From the IMG/VR virus record IMGVR_UViG_3300032006_000013, positions 1 through 49,775 of that record: DNA of 49,775 nt; one strand, 5' to 3'. The notes below the pieces were generated by a model. It did not search any database, was not told where the DNA came from, and saw only the letters and a program-made list of their open reading frames with translations. Position numbers and translations under genes: made by a program. Each line of letters opens with the position of its first letter. Within the stretch, counting starts at the first letter, position 1. Below, piece after piece: positions 6,000 through 13,686 of this stretch. The stretch comes from a virus.

Positions 6000-7904
6000 A
6001 TGTCAAAATCACTGCCAATTCCAGAAGAAGACATTATAACCACATGGTTCAATGTTGTGTGCGACAAAGAGTACCTTGATCGTAAGCATACAGACGTCGT
6101 AGAAGAAGCACGTCTCGACGCGGTAATTCATGTGCTTAAAGAAGAGAACGGCACATACAACGACAAGCGCACAATCTTGCGACAACTATGCAAGCGCATC
6201 ATGGATCAAAGGAACTTTAGAAGTCACGAACATTACAAAGACATGGTTTTGTTCATCAAAAGCTCAATTCACAATTCCAAGCTCTTCGTTATAAAACCAG
6301 CGAAACATGTCAACAAAATCTCAATTCGCAACTATACGTGGGGTGAGCTTGTTGATGCGCTGCCCAACGTCACCTTGATAAATCTTCTTGCTGGCCCAGT
6401 AAGGTTCGAGGGTCATCCAATGGACATGACAAAATCAGACATGGTTGACAGCCTAAGAAGTTTTTTCGAAGCGTTGGGTAAAGAGAATGTACGAACGCCC
6501 GACCCAGAAAGCAAGACAGGCGTCATTGTAGGTCTTAATGCAGATGAGGGTCACTTTCCTGCATACACTGATTGTCACTATGAGATCGTAACCACAAGAG
6601 ATCGACGAGAAGTTTCTGTTCCATCCCGAAACAAACGTGTACAAGAAGCTTATGACCAACTGTTCGATGACAAAATCACAATCAAGAAAGAACTCTCGGC
6701 TGGGCTGAACGCTCTTTACAAGGAAGCAACGGGGCGAGACGAAACGATAGAAACGAGCTTGGGAAATTACGAAGCCAAGATCGCCTCGTTAGAAACGACC
6801 ATTGCTTCCCGTGAACAAGACCAGCAAGAAAAGGACAAAGAGATTGACCGGCTCCGACAGGCACTGTCTGCGCCTACTGTGTCAACGCCAAGGCAAGTCG
6901 ACAACGACGCGGAACCCATGACGTTCACTACTCAGCCAGCATGGGAACTGTTCTTGCCAGAAGAGGAGCGCAAGAAACGTTACGATGATCCTGATCACAA
7001 GTTTCCAGGTGACGGCATCTTCGAACTGCGTATCCCATGTATCGACTGGGGTGATGCGGTTCATCCCGACGTGCCAGAGATCGACGAGAAGTTTCTGTTC
7101 CATCCCGACACACTTGCCCCTGCGCTGTACGGCATGACGTACAACAAGCCAACGATGGTGTATGGCCATACTGGTACAGGCAAGTCATCCTTCGTCAATC
7201 AGATCGGTGCGCGTACCAAGTTCCCGACGTACCGCCTCAACCTCGACAGCGAGATCACACGACTGGACCTGATCGGACGTGACACACTGATCGAACAGGA
7301 CGGCATCACTGTGTCGAAGTTCGTCGACGGTATACTGCCAAGGGTGATGGGCAAGGCGTGTATCATTCAGTGTGATGAGGTGGACTTCGCACGGCCCGAC
7401 GTGCTGTATGCTTTACAGCCAGTGCTGGAAGAGGGCGGTACACTGCGTGTCACAGAGGACGGCGGTAGAATGGTACACCGACACGAATGGTGTAACATTT
7501 TTGCAACAGCTAATACTCGTGGTCAAGGCGATGAGTACGGCATGTACCAAGGTGCAAGGGTGCAGAGCCAAGCGTTCCTCGACAGGTTTCAAATGTGGAT
7601 CGAAATGCCATACCTGACATTCCATCAAGAGGCACAGCTTATCAGAGAGAAAGTACCTGGCGTCAGCCCCATCACAGTCGACGCACTCGTTCGTATTGCC
7701 AACAATATACGGGAAGCTTTCATGGACGGGCGCATCCTGACCACGGTGTCGCCTCGTGGTTTGTGTACTGCCGCACACTTCATGCAAGTGACAGGCGAGA
7801 CAGGTACACAGTGTAAGACCGCACTCAAGTATGCAGTCGTCAACAAGGCAAGTGATGTCGACGTCATGCAGATCAATGAGTTTGTTGAAAGCCATATCAA
7901 ATGA
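6000..7904 (+). CDS. cobS-like: CobS-like AAA+ ATPase (MoxR family)
   Basis: 634 aa from the ATG at 6000 (AAGGAGACACCGC leader); the upstream in-frame GTG at 5943 would start inside the terminator. Residues about 1-240 form an unrecognised N-terminal extension, about 250-290 a coiled coil (ASLETTIASREQDQQEKDKEIDRL), and about 350-634 a CobS-type AAA+ domain: Walker A GHTGTGKS at 389-396, Walker B CIIQCDE at about 454-460, sensor ATANTRG, and the SPRG segment near the C-terminus. CobS is the ATPase of cobaltochelatase, but no CobN is visible and phage CobS/MoxR proteins usually work with vWA partners, here the CobT-like gene downstream. About twice the length of bacterial CobS. Contains one half of a 33-bp exact internal repeat. 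Confidence 0.88.
   Translation: MSKSLPIPEEDIITTWFNVVCDKEYLDRKHTDVVEEARLDAVIHVLKEENGTYNDKRTILRQLCKRIMDQRNFRSHEHYKDMVLFIKSSIHNSKLFVIKPAKHVNKISIRNYTWGELVDALPNVTLINLLAGPVRFEGHPMDMTKSDMVDSLRSFFEALGKENVRTPDPESKTGVIVGLNADEGHFPAYTDCHYEIVTTRDRREVSVPSRNKRVQEAYDQLFDDKITIKKELSAGLNALYKEATGRDETIETSLGNYEAKIASLETTIASREQDQQEKDKEIDRLRQALSAPTVSTPRQVDNDAEPMTFTTQPAWELFLPEEERKKRYDDPDHKFPGDGIFELRIPCIDWGDAVHPDVPEIDEKFLFHPDTLAPALYGMTYNKPTMVYGHTGTGKSSFVNQIGARTKFPTYRLNLDSEITRLDLIGRDTLIEQDGITVSKFVDGILPRVMGKACIIQCDEVDFARPDVLYALQPVLEEGGTLRVTEDGGRMVHRHEWCNIFATANTRGQGDEYGMYQGARVQSQAFLDRFQMWIEMPYLTFHQEAQLIREKVPGVSPITVDALVRIANNIREAFMDGRILTTVSPRGLCTAAHFMQVTGETGTQCKTALKYAVVNKASDVDVMQINEFVESHIK
6597..6629 (+). repeat. 33-bp exact direct repeat, copy A
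   Basis: Identical to 7076-7108, 479 bp away in the same gene. Because 479 is not a multiple of three, this copy is read in a different frame (RDRREVSVPSR) from copy B. Flanks do not match. Confidence 0.85.
7076..7108 (+). repeat. 33-bp exact direct repeat, copy B
   Basis: Same DNA as 6597-6629 but translated as EIDEKFLFHPD at the N-terminal border of the AAA+ domain. This frame looks like the ancestral one because it belongs to the conserved CobS part (inference). Confidence 0.85.
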
Positions 7905-8158
7905 GCAAGTGGCAATACGTACATTTCCATCTGAAGGACGAACTGCCGCAGATAGGAAGCGGTCATCGCTGGGCGTGGGTGCGCGTCGAGTACAAGTGGA
8001 CCTACGTGTGGGACGAAACATCCAAGTGCCAGCGTAAGTTGCGGACAGCAAAGTTCATGGAATTGAAGACTGACTATCAGCCAAAGGAGAAAAAGAAATG
8101 TCGAAGTTCTCAAAGGATAAATTCGAAAGAGCCATCACTACAGGAGCAAAGGTCTTAG
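7901..8158 (+). CDS. hypothetical basic protein between CobS- and CobT-like genes (85 aa)
   Basis: Starts with ATGA overlapping the CobS-like stop. Residues 1-65 are aromatic and basic (SKWQYVHFHLKDEL, HRWAWVRVEYKWTYVW) and look like a real beta-rich protein. The last ~20 residues are encoded in a 61-nt overlap with the CobT-like gene and probably reflect an extended tail. Unrecognised; its position suggests an adaptor of the ATPase/vWA pair. Confidence 0.6.
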   Translation: MSKWQYVHFHLKDELPQIGSGHRWAWVRVEYKWTYVWDETSKCQRKLRTAKFMELKTDYQPKEKKKCRSSQRINSKEPSLQEQRS

Positions 8159-9921
8159 GCGGCGACCTCGACGTTGATGTCGTGTTCATAGGTAACAGGG
8201 CATTTACCAACGGCTCGACCATCACAATCCCCTCACTGCCAGAGGATGTAGAGTTGACGCTTGATCAAGTCAACATCGCTCGTGGTTACTATCATCACGA
8301 GGCGGCACACATTCGCTATACAGACTTCGACGTGTACTCAAAGACTGTCGGCCTTTTGCGTGAGAGCGGTGAGGAACAGAAAGCGGAGATGTGCAACGTC
8401 GTAGAAGACTGCTTCATCGAGCGAGAGTGGATGAAAGAGTTTGCTGGCAGTCATAAGATGCTGTCAATCATACACCGTACTATCGACCAGAACTCATACA
8501 GTGCGTTCCTCGACAAGGATCAAGACAAGTTCGAGTGGTGGGACATAGGTCTGTGTGCCATCCAGTGGCGTGACGGCCAGGAAAAAGGCTACGACCCCAT
8601 GTTCCGAGACAGGTGCCTCGACATGCTTACACCAGAACAACGACACAAGCTTGAGGGATGGTACGATCTTGTGCGCAGCGTGACATGTACTGCCGACTGC
8701 ATGAAGGTTGCACAACAAATCGTTGACGAGATGTTCGAGCATGATCACAGCGACACGATGTCTGAGCTTAAGTCGATTGAAGAGCGCATGGATAACTGGG
8801 ATAACCTCACACAAGAGGAGAAAGACAAGCTGGTAGAGGACAGCATGAAAGCTGGAGACAAGGCCGAAGCTGACCAGAAGACGGGCAACGGAAAGGTGTA
8901 TGTTCCAAGTCTCGACCTTGCCAAGGTGTTGCAGGGTGATGATGGCGGTAGCGGTAAGAAGCCACAACAAGAGATGACCTACCGTCCGTTCACGACACAG
9001 TACGACAAAATCTATGACCGCAACAACTGGGAAGAAGATCACTGGCATATTGCCGAGAAAGTATTCGGAGACAAGGCCGACACTGAATATCAAAAAGTTA
9101 TGAAAAGTCACAACTCTACCGTAAGCGTTATGCAAAGAAAGATACAACGAGCATTTGGAGCGCACGATCTAAGAGGCTGGGAAGGTGGCCATGAGACAGG
9201 CAGACTGGATGCACGTATGCTCACTCAAGCATATCAGGGCAACAGCAACGTACATCGCATTCGTACAGCGTCACAGGAAGTGTCGACGTCGGTACAGATA
9301 GTGATCGACGGCAGTAGTTCTATGAACTATGCAAATCTACAAATGTGTATACTTGCCAGCGCCGCTGTTTGCAAAACCTTGGAAGCCATTGGCGGTGAGT
9401 GCGAGATCATCTTTATGCCAGGGGGGGATGCTAACATATATCCTGAGCCATTGAAGATGGCAGTAAGGAAAGCAAGTGAAGATGGTAATACACGCTTCAC
9501 CAGAGGGACGCCTATCACCAACATATGTATAAAGGGTTTTGAGGATAGGCTGTCCCGTTGTCGCAGTGCGCTAGGCAATATTGTAAATGGCACTTGTGGA
9601 ACGACGCCTCTGCACGAGGTCATACATCAAAGCTACCGACGCCTGCTGCCACGTAACACCAACAGGAAAATTCAGTTGCTGGTTACTGATGGCGGTCCCG
9701 ACAACAACCTTCTATGCAGTGAAGCGATTAACCATGTGAGGTCAAAAGACATTGAGGTAGTAGGGATCGGGATCGGTGCCGATTACATCGGTGAATGGTG
9801 TGACCGCAACGTCGTGGTTCGTAACATCGACGACTTCGGTACTGCCGTCATGGATGACTTCGCAAGAATGTTATTAGGTGAAAGGTTCAATGCTAAGAAT
9901 GAAAGGAGAAAAATAGCATGA
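8098..9921 (+). CDS. cobT-like: CobT-like protein with HExxH motif and vWA domain
   Basis: 607 aa, ATG at 8098 after AAAGGAGAAAAAGAA. The N-terminal part has YYHHEAAH (HExxH at 67-71) followed about 30 residues later by VVEDCFIERE, a metallopeptidase-like arrangement seen in CobT-related vWA proteins. A charged acidic linker (about 215-300) leads to a C-terminal von Willebrand A domain with MIDAS residues Asp404, Ser406 and Ser408 in DGSSSM, a threonine in GTTP, and Asp531 in VTDGGPD. CobT partners CobS in cobaltochelatase, but general MoxR/vWA pairs act as metal-dependent chaperones or remodelling machines. Paired genes here imply a two-component machine; the target is unknown. Stop overlaps the next start (ATGA). 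Confidence 0.85.
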   Translation: MSKFSKDKFERAITTGAKVLGGDLDVDVVFIGNRAFTNGSTITIPSLPEDVELTLDQVNIARGYYHHEAAHIRYTDFDVYSKTVGLLRESGEEQKAEMCNVVEDCFIEREWMKEFAGSHKMLSIIHRTIDQNSYSAFLDKDQDKFEWWDIGLCAIQWRDGQEKGYDPMFRDRCLDMLTPEQRHKLEGWYDLVRSVTCTADCMKVAQQIVDEMFEHDHSDTMSELKSIEERMDNWDNLTQEEKDKLVEDSMKAGDKAEADQKTGNGKVYVPSLDLAKVLQGDDGGSGKKPQQEMTYRPFTTQYDKIYDRNNWEEDHWHIAEKVFGDKADTEYQKVMKSHNSTVSVMQRKIQRAFGAHDLRGWEGGHETGRLDARMLTQAYQGNSNVHRIRTASQEVSTSVQIVIDGSSSMNYANLQMCILASAAVCKTLEAIGGECEIIFMPGGDANIYPEPLKMAVRKASEDGNTRFTRGTPITNICIKGFEDRLSRCRSALGNIVNGTCGTTPLHEVIHQSYRRLLPRNTNRKIQLLVTDGGPDNNLLCSEAINHVRSKDIEVVGIGIGADYIGEWCDRNVVVRNIDDFGTAVMDDFARMLLGERFNAKNERRKIA

Positions 9922-10097
9922 CAAAACGGAAACACCACGCAGAGCTTCTATCGAAGATAGAGGAACGGCTTGCACCTGATCGGAGCTACAACGCACGAAA
10001 GGTAATGTTCAAGCCCCCGAAGAACCGCATTACTAATGCTGACAGAGTATTAGAACTTGAGGATTTACCATCATTAAAGGAGACACCGTATGAGTAG
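9918..10097 (+). CDS. small basic protein (59 aa)
   Basis: Encodes MTKRKHHAELLSKIEERLAPDRSYN..., basic and helical at the N-terminus. Start overlaps the CobT-like stop by ATGA after GAAAGGAGAAAAATAGC. Its end overlaps the next start by 8 nt (ATGAGTAG) and carries AAAGGAGACACCGT as the next gene's ribosome-binding site. Unrecognised; translationally linked to the CobS/CobT operon. Confidence 0.65.
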   Translation: MTKRKHHAELLSKIEERLAPDRSYNARKVMFKPPKNRITNADRVLELEDLPSLKETPYE

Positions 10098-10380
10098 CGA
10101 TTTTTTCATCCCCGATATTATTGAGCCAATACCTGGGACATGTTGGATATGCGGAGAGCCAGAGGAGAAAGGCCATCGTGTTTGTAAAGACTGTAACAAC
10201 ATGACGTGCGACAGGTGTGGTTTACCTCTCGTTGCTGGTACAGCAATTGAGCCAGAGATGTGCTGTCCTCTACATGGAGTTAGGGAAGACGGTACGCAAG
10301 AGACATTTTCCGACGGGGCCAAACAAATCCACATGGAGTGTCTTACGGAAAGGGAGAAGCATTACTATGACAGGGCTTGA
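10090..10380 (+). CDS. zinc-finger protein (96 aa)
   Basis: Several zinc-binding pairs: CWIC, CKDC, CDRC and CCPLH, then HMEC, consistent with two or more zinc ribbons. Probably nucleic-acid or protein binding. Start in an ATGAGT junction; ends overlapping the next gene. No closer assignment possible. Confidence 0.7.
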   Translation: MSSDFFIPDIIEPIPGTCWICGEPEEKGHRVCKDCNNMTCDRCGLPLVAGTAIEPEMCCPLHGVREDGTQETFSDGAKQIHMECLTEREKHYYDRA

Positions 10381-10585
10381 GGCAAAGATGGAGATACAGG
10401 ACGGCGGTGCCATCATTGTCATCATGGGCGACGGCACTCTAGGTGGTGCCGCCATCGATATTAAATCAGGGAAGGAAGGGGGGTTGTTAGCATATGGAAT
10501 TGCTATAGCAATGAAGGACAAAAATTGGCGGGAAGGTATGGTAGAGTTTGCTAAAAAAGATAAGAGACTGCAAACTCGTTTGTAA
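10367..10585 (+). CDS. glycine-rich small hydrophobic protein (72 aa)
   Basis: ATG at 10367 with AAAGGGAGAAGC, overlapping the zinc-finger gene by 14 nt; a longer in-frame extension lacks a ribosome-binding site. Sequence MTGLEAKMEIQDGGAIIVIMGDG followed by small hydrophobic residues (GGLLAYGIAIAM) could be a weak membrane hairpin. Unrecognised; last gene of the CobS/CobT-like operon. Confidence 0.6.
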   Translation: MTGLEAKMEIQDGGAIIVIMGDGTLGGAAIDIKSGKEGGLLAYGIAIAMKDKNWREGMVEFAKKDKRLQTRL

Positions 10586-10619
10586 CTTACTTGCACTTTG
10601 GCTAAACTTATATTATCTT
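10580..10619 (+). promoter_or_regulatory. promoter upstream of the LuxR-type regulator
   Basis: Two overlapping options: TTGTAA 10580-10585 with TAAACT 10603-10608 (17 nt), and TTGCAC 10591-10596 with TATCTT 10614-10619 (17 nt). The GGCTAAACTT motif matches the -10 regions at 5447 and 17949. Confidence 0.5.
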
Positions 10620-10668
10620 GAGGCTGTCACTATTTTCTGTGACATCTTACCACACAGGGGACACCACA

Positions 10669-11139
10669 ATGACAAACAATGATCGCATTCATGCGCTGGA
10701 GCTAGAGGTAGCTTCACTGAAAGGCCAAGTAGAAATGCTTGCCAAATTATTTGAGCAGCGGCCCAGCGGCGTACCTGCGGGTGCGTCGGCAACCGTGCAT
10801 GACACGTCTTGGATTTACAAACTAACCAAAAAACAGCACGCAGTCATGCAGATGGTAACGGCTGGTGCCAGCAACAAAGAGATAAGCCAGCGGTTGCGGT
10901 GCAGTGAGAGTACAGTGAAGGGTCATATCAGGGGAACTCAAGCCCACATCAAGAAGAAGACTAATCTAGGTGTGAGTGACAGAACAACGACGTCGGAAAT
11001 GTTTAAGGAAGCTTTAGCTAACTTAGATGTTAAGGATGCAGATGACTATCATGTGCATACGAACTTGAATCCCGATTGGCACGAAAACTGGAGCGAGGAC
11101 GATTATAAGATCAACGATGATCTTTACACAAACAACTGA
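10669..11139 (+). CDS. LuxR/GerE-type HTH transcriptional regulator
   Basis: 156 aa from ATG 10669, preceded by AGGGGACACCACA; the upstream in-frame extension crosses the promoter. N-terminus is a short coiled coil (HALELEVASLKGQVEMLAKLFEQ). Residues about 48-105 form a GerE-type HTH: LTKKQHAVMQMVTAGASNKEISQRL with recognition helix SESTVKGHI. C-terminus is acidic. There is no response-regulator receiver domain. Position directly before the integrase suggests control of lysogeny or of integrase expression (inference). Confidence 0.8.
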   Translation: MTNNDRIHALELEVASLKGQVEMLAKLFEQRPSGVPAGASATVHDTSWIYKLTKKQHAVMQMVTAGASNKEISQRLRCSESTVKGHIRGTQAHIKKKTNLGVSDRTTTSEMFKEALANLDVKDADDYHVHTNLNPDWHENWSEDDYKINDDLYTNN

Positions 11140-11162
11140 TACACCAAAAGGAAACACCACAC

Positions 11163-12320
11163 ATGATTAATCTAAGGAAGAGAGGCGGTAAGCTCTACCT
11201 GTGGGGAGAGCATTTAGGCGTCAAGGTCCAGCGAACGACGAAGACTGACTGTCCTGTCACCGCAGAAAAAATTCGACAGGAAGAAGTACATAGGATTGAA
11301 CAGGCAAACCCGACGCTTGCGGAAGCCTATCATATTCAACAGGAGATAAAGGAGCGGAAGAAGAAACATGAGAGTTTTTCAGAACCCGTCGTGTATGAGG
11401 TCGGAGACTGGCGCAACTTTCAAAACTGGAAAATTCGAGACGCTGTGAAGGTATATGTTGACAGCCCAAATACAAGTGACAATTCGAGAAACGCGCTGCA
11501 GGATTGTATAAGCGGTGTTATGAACAACAGCTTACCGCGCAAGGTATCCGACATGGAGTCGCTGATCACATACTGGCAGACCAAAAACGATAAGCCGTTA
11601 AGCAATAATTCTATCAGAGTTTATTTGGGGAGAGTTCGTAGCTGTCTGAACTACGTCGAGAAGTGGAGCCGTGAGTATAAGCCAGAAGCTCACTATCGCG
11701 TGCCAATGGTAGACGTGCCGTTAAAAGAGCAGTCACGGGAAGACGTCTATCTGTCTCCCGACGAAGCGGAAAGGTTCTTGGACGTCGTCGAAGAAAGATG
11801 GCCAGCCAAGCATCCGATATACGTTCTGCTTGCTTATACAGGTGTTCGTCCTGTCGAGCTTGCTCGATTGCGGTGGGATGACGTGTATCTGAGGAACCGT
11901 GTCGAAGACAGTCTGATTGTTGTGAAGCACAAGAAGGGTAAGAAGGGTGGCGAGGTCTGGCGTAAACGTAACGTGCCAATGCACCCGAAGGTGTATACAC
12001 TGTTAAACTCTCTTACCGACAGGCAAGGCGCTGTAGTAAAACGATACGGGGGTCACTACTCGACGAGTACGCCAAAGGGAAGGGCTAAAAGTCCGGCTTT
12101 TTGTTTTTACCCGTTCAATAAAGCTAGGAAGTTAGCGCAACTGCCAGATCACATTACTTGCTATGCGCTGAGACATACCTTTGCCAGTTGGTTGAGGAAA
12201 AAGAACGTTCCGCTTGATGCGATAGCCGTGATCTTGGGGCATAGGGATATACAGACAACGATGAGATATGCTCATTTGAGCAATGACGATAAGGCGGCTT
12301 ACGTCCAGTCGTTAGTGTAA
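11163..12320 (+). CDS. int: tyrosine site-specific recombinase (integrase)
   Basis: 385 aa. N-terminal arm-binding and SAM-like region (about 1-190), then catalytic domain with Arg229 (TGVRPVEL), Arg337 (YALRHTF, where Tyr334 replaces the first His of HxxR, a known variation), His360 (LGH) and nucleophile Tyr369 (TTMRYAHL). Integrates phage DNA at an attB site, and with it the genome could be temperate. Leader AAAAGGAAACACCACAC. The following 267-bp gap is AT-rich with inverted and direct repeats and is the natural place to look for attP; the core site cannot be identified from this window. Confidence 0.93.
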   Translation: MINLRKRGGKLYLWGEHLGVKVQRTTKTDCPVTAEKIRQEEVHRIEQANPTLAEAYHIQQEIKERKKKHESFSEPVVYEVGDWRNFQNWKIRDAVKVYVDSPNTSDNSRNALQDCISGVMNNSLPRKVSDMESLITYWQTKNDKPLSNNSIRVYLGRVRSCLNYVEKWSREYKPEAHYRVPMVDVPLKEQSREDVYLSPDEAERFLDVVEERWPAKHPIYVLLAYTGVRPVELARLRWDDVYLRNRVEDSLIVVKHKKGKKGGEVWRKRNVPMHPKVYTLLNSLTDRQGAVVKRYGGHYSTSTPKGRAKSPAFCFYPFNKARKLAQLPDHITCYALRHTFASWLRKKNVPLDAIAVILGHRDIQTTMRYAHLSNDDKAAYVQSLV

Positions 12321-12373
12321 ACCAGCATGTATATGCTATGTGAGAAAGGAGAGAGCCAACCAGGTTGTGTCAT

Positions 12374-12403
12374 TTTGTCATGTCACTTTGTGACAATGAC
12401 AAA
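12374..12403. repeat. near-perfect inverted repeat
   Basis: Arms TTTGTCAT-GTCAC and GTGACAATGACAAA around a TTT loop, one bulged base. Lies just after int, so it may be an arm/excisionase site or an operator. There is no T tract, so it is not an intrinsic terminator. Confidence 0.6.
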
Positions 12404-12479
12404 AATTAGACATTGCCATGTGAATTTGAGTAAAGATTTCAGATAGTTATTTTTCAATGATTATAAAGATTAATGTACC

Positions 12480-12510
12480 GTTTAGCAACGTTCGTGACAA
12501 TTTAGCAACG
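12480..12510. promoter_or_regulatory. paired TTTAGCAACG repeats, 20-bp spacing
   Basis: TTTAGCAACG at 12481-12490 and 12501-12510, on the same helical face. The same motif occurs as a 10-bp tandem at 15449-15468. Probable operator for a phage regulator. Confidence 0.6.
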
Positions 12511-12587
12511 CAGTAAAAATTTAAAAATATTGTTAATTTAACTTTATCGTAGGACGATGGCTGTCTTGCGGTGGAAAGGAGTTAAGG

Positions 12588-13376
12588 ATGCCAAATAATA
12601 ATAGCGACCGTAACATGGATTACGTCATTGGCAATTTGCCAAACATCTTATCAGAGATCGACAGGTGTATGGAAGAACGGTACGTCATCCCCAAGAACGT
12701 GTACCCTTGGCGTACTGTCTACTGGACTGACAACAATTATTCATCCCCAACGTGCGTGTACGAAGACGGGATTGTGCCGACGCTAATTCGTACATACCGT
12801 ACTATGTGGCTGGCGAACGAGGCTCACAACATTCTGATCGAGCGCCGTTATCAGATGGCAATGCCGTGGGTTCAACTATCCCCCGTGACGCCGTGGGCTG
12901 TGATGAGTGCCGCCATAGCCGTCGGTACTCACGAGGCGGTGCTGAAGAATGACAAGGGTGCATTGTGGAGGCAAAGGGGTTTGCTCGGCCCAAATCTGGG
13001 CATCGTTGGAAACTTTCCAGGTGCGAGTGAACGCACCATGCGCCAGCAATTAGAAGACAACACGAGCGGCGACGACAGGCTGTATGAAAAAGTACGCATG
13101 ATTGAGGGTGACGAGCAGAGCCAGTGGCAGTATTACCTGAGTGCCAAAGGTCGACACTCCTTTGTACGGCTCGTGATGCTCAAGCGTGCGCTCTGGGTTG
13201 CGAGGGCTTGGAAGGATCGCACGTCTACGGCAGACGCGCTTCGGGTACAATGGGAAGATCGATTCGATCATCCGTGGGGAATCATTGAAGCTGTGCTTGA
13301 CAATCACGATTGGCCAGAAACAGCTCACATGCACCCCGACTACCGCGAGGAGAACAGACTCGAATTAGTGCAGTAA
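12588..13376 (+). CDS. hypothetical protein (262 aa)
   Basis: I do not recognise it. Trp/Tyr/Arg-rich, with motifs such as NVYPWRTVYWTDNNYSSPTC and MPWVQLSPVTPWAVMSAAIAVGTHEAVLKND; the latter could be a buried helix, not clearly a membrane span. ATG at 12588 with GTGGAAAGGAGTTAAGG. Follows the operator-like repeats and precedes another repeat cluster, so it is probably separately regulated. Could be a lysogeny-associated gene by position; no function is assigned. Confidence 0.75.
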   Translation: MPNNNSDRNMDYVIGNLPNILSEIDRCMEERYVIPKNVYPWRTVYWTDNNYSSPTCVYEDGIVPTLIRTYRTMWLANEAHNILIERRYQMAMPWVQLSPVTPWAVMSAAIAVGTHEAVLKNDKGALWRQRGLLGPNLGIVGNFPGASERTMRQQLEDNTSGDDRLYEKVRMIEGDEQSQWQYYLSAKGRHSFVRLVMLKRALWVARAWKDRTSTADALRVQWEDRFDHPWGIIEAVLDNHDWPETAHMHPDYREENRLELVQ

Positions 13377-13383
13377 TCGGGGA

Positions 13384-13446
13384 GTTGCAAAATTTGCAAC
13401 GCCCTTGCAAAATCTGCAATTCACAAATACTAGCAGTCTTGCTAGT
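13384..13446. promoter_or_regulatory. operator-like repeats and hairpin
   Basis: GTTGCAAAATTTGCAAC (13384-13400) is a palindrome with 8-bp arms. TTGCAAAATCTGCAA repeats 20 bp further on, at 13405. ACTAGCA/TGCTAGT (13429-13446) then forms a 7-bp stem. Lies before the gene at 13465; probable regulator-binding region. Confidence 0.55.
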
Positions 13447-13464
13447 GTTTGGTTCTGAAAGGGG

Positions 13465-13686
13465 GTGATAGAAATTTATGAAGACATCTATAATAGAGTA
13501 AGTGACGACGTCATTGCGGAAACCCAAGACTATACCTTCCGAATGGCACTGAGAGCAGAGATCAGGTTGATGGATAAGTTGATCGATAAATTAAATCTAC
13601 CGCCTGGACCAAAAAGAGAGATAGCCGAAGACTACCTCTTGACAAGAAAAGAAGAAAAGCAAAGAGAGCTAAAGTCGTTAGACTGA
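13465..13686 (+). CDS. small charged helical protein (73 aa)
   Basis: GTG start within GAAAGGGGGTGATAG; spacing from the purine run is short, so the start is not secure. Sequence is almost entirely helical and charged, ending EDYLLTRKEEKQRELKSLD. Unrecognised. Followed by an unused leader-like sequence and a strong terminator. Confidence 0.55.
   Translation: MIEIYEDIYNRVSDDVIAETQDYTFRMALRAEIRLMDKLIDKLNLPPGPKREIAEDYLLTRKEEKQRELKSLD

Larger units (their letters stand above)
12321..12587 (+). other. 267-bp noncoding region after int (candidate attP/regulatory)
   Basis: No credible gene. Contains an imperfect inverted repeat at 12374-12403, two TTTAGCAACG repeats 20 bp apart, and AT-rich DNA up to the ribosome-binding site GAAAGGAG of the gene at 12588. 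Could combine integrase arm sites, operators and a promoter. Confidence 0.6.

Noticed and set aside
7413-8113. Antisense frames across cobS/cobT-like genes
   Set aside because: They lie opposite conserved AAA+ coding sequence and have no ribosome-binding site or plausible protein composition.
8494-9165. 223-aa antisense frame in the CobT-like gene
   Set aside because: Hydrophobic His/Leu-rich shadow of an acidic sense protein; no leader.
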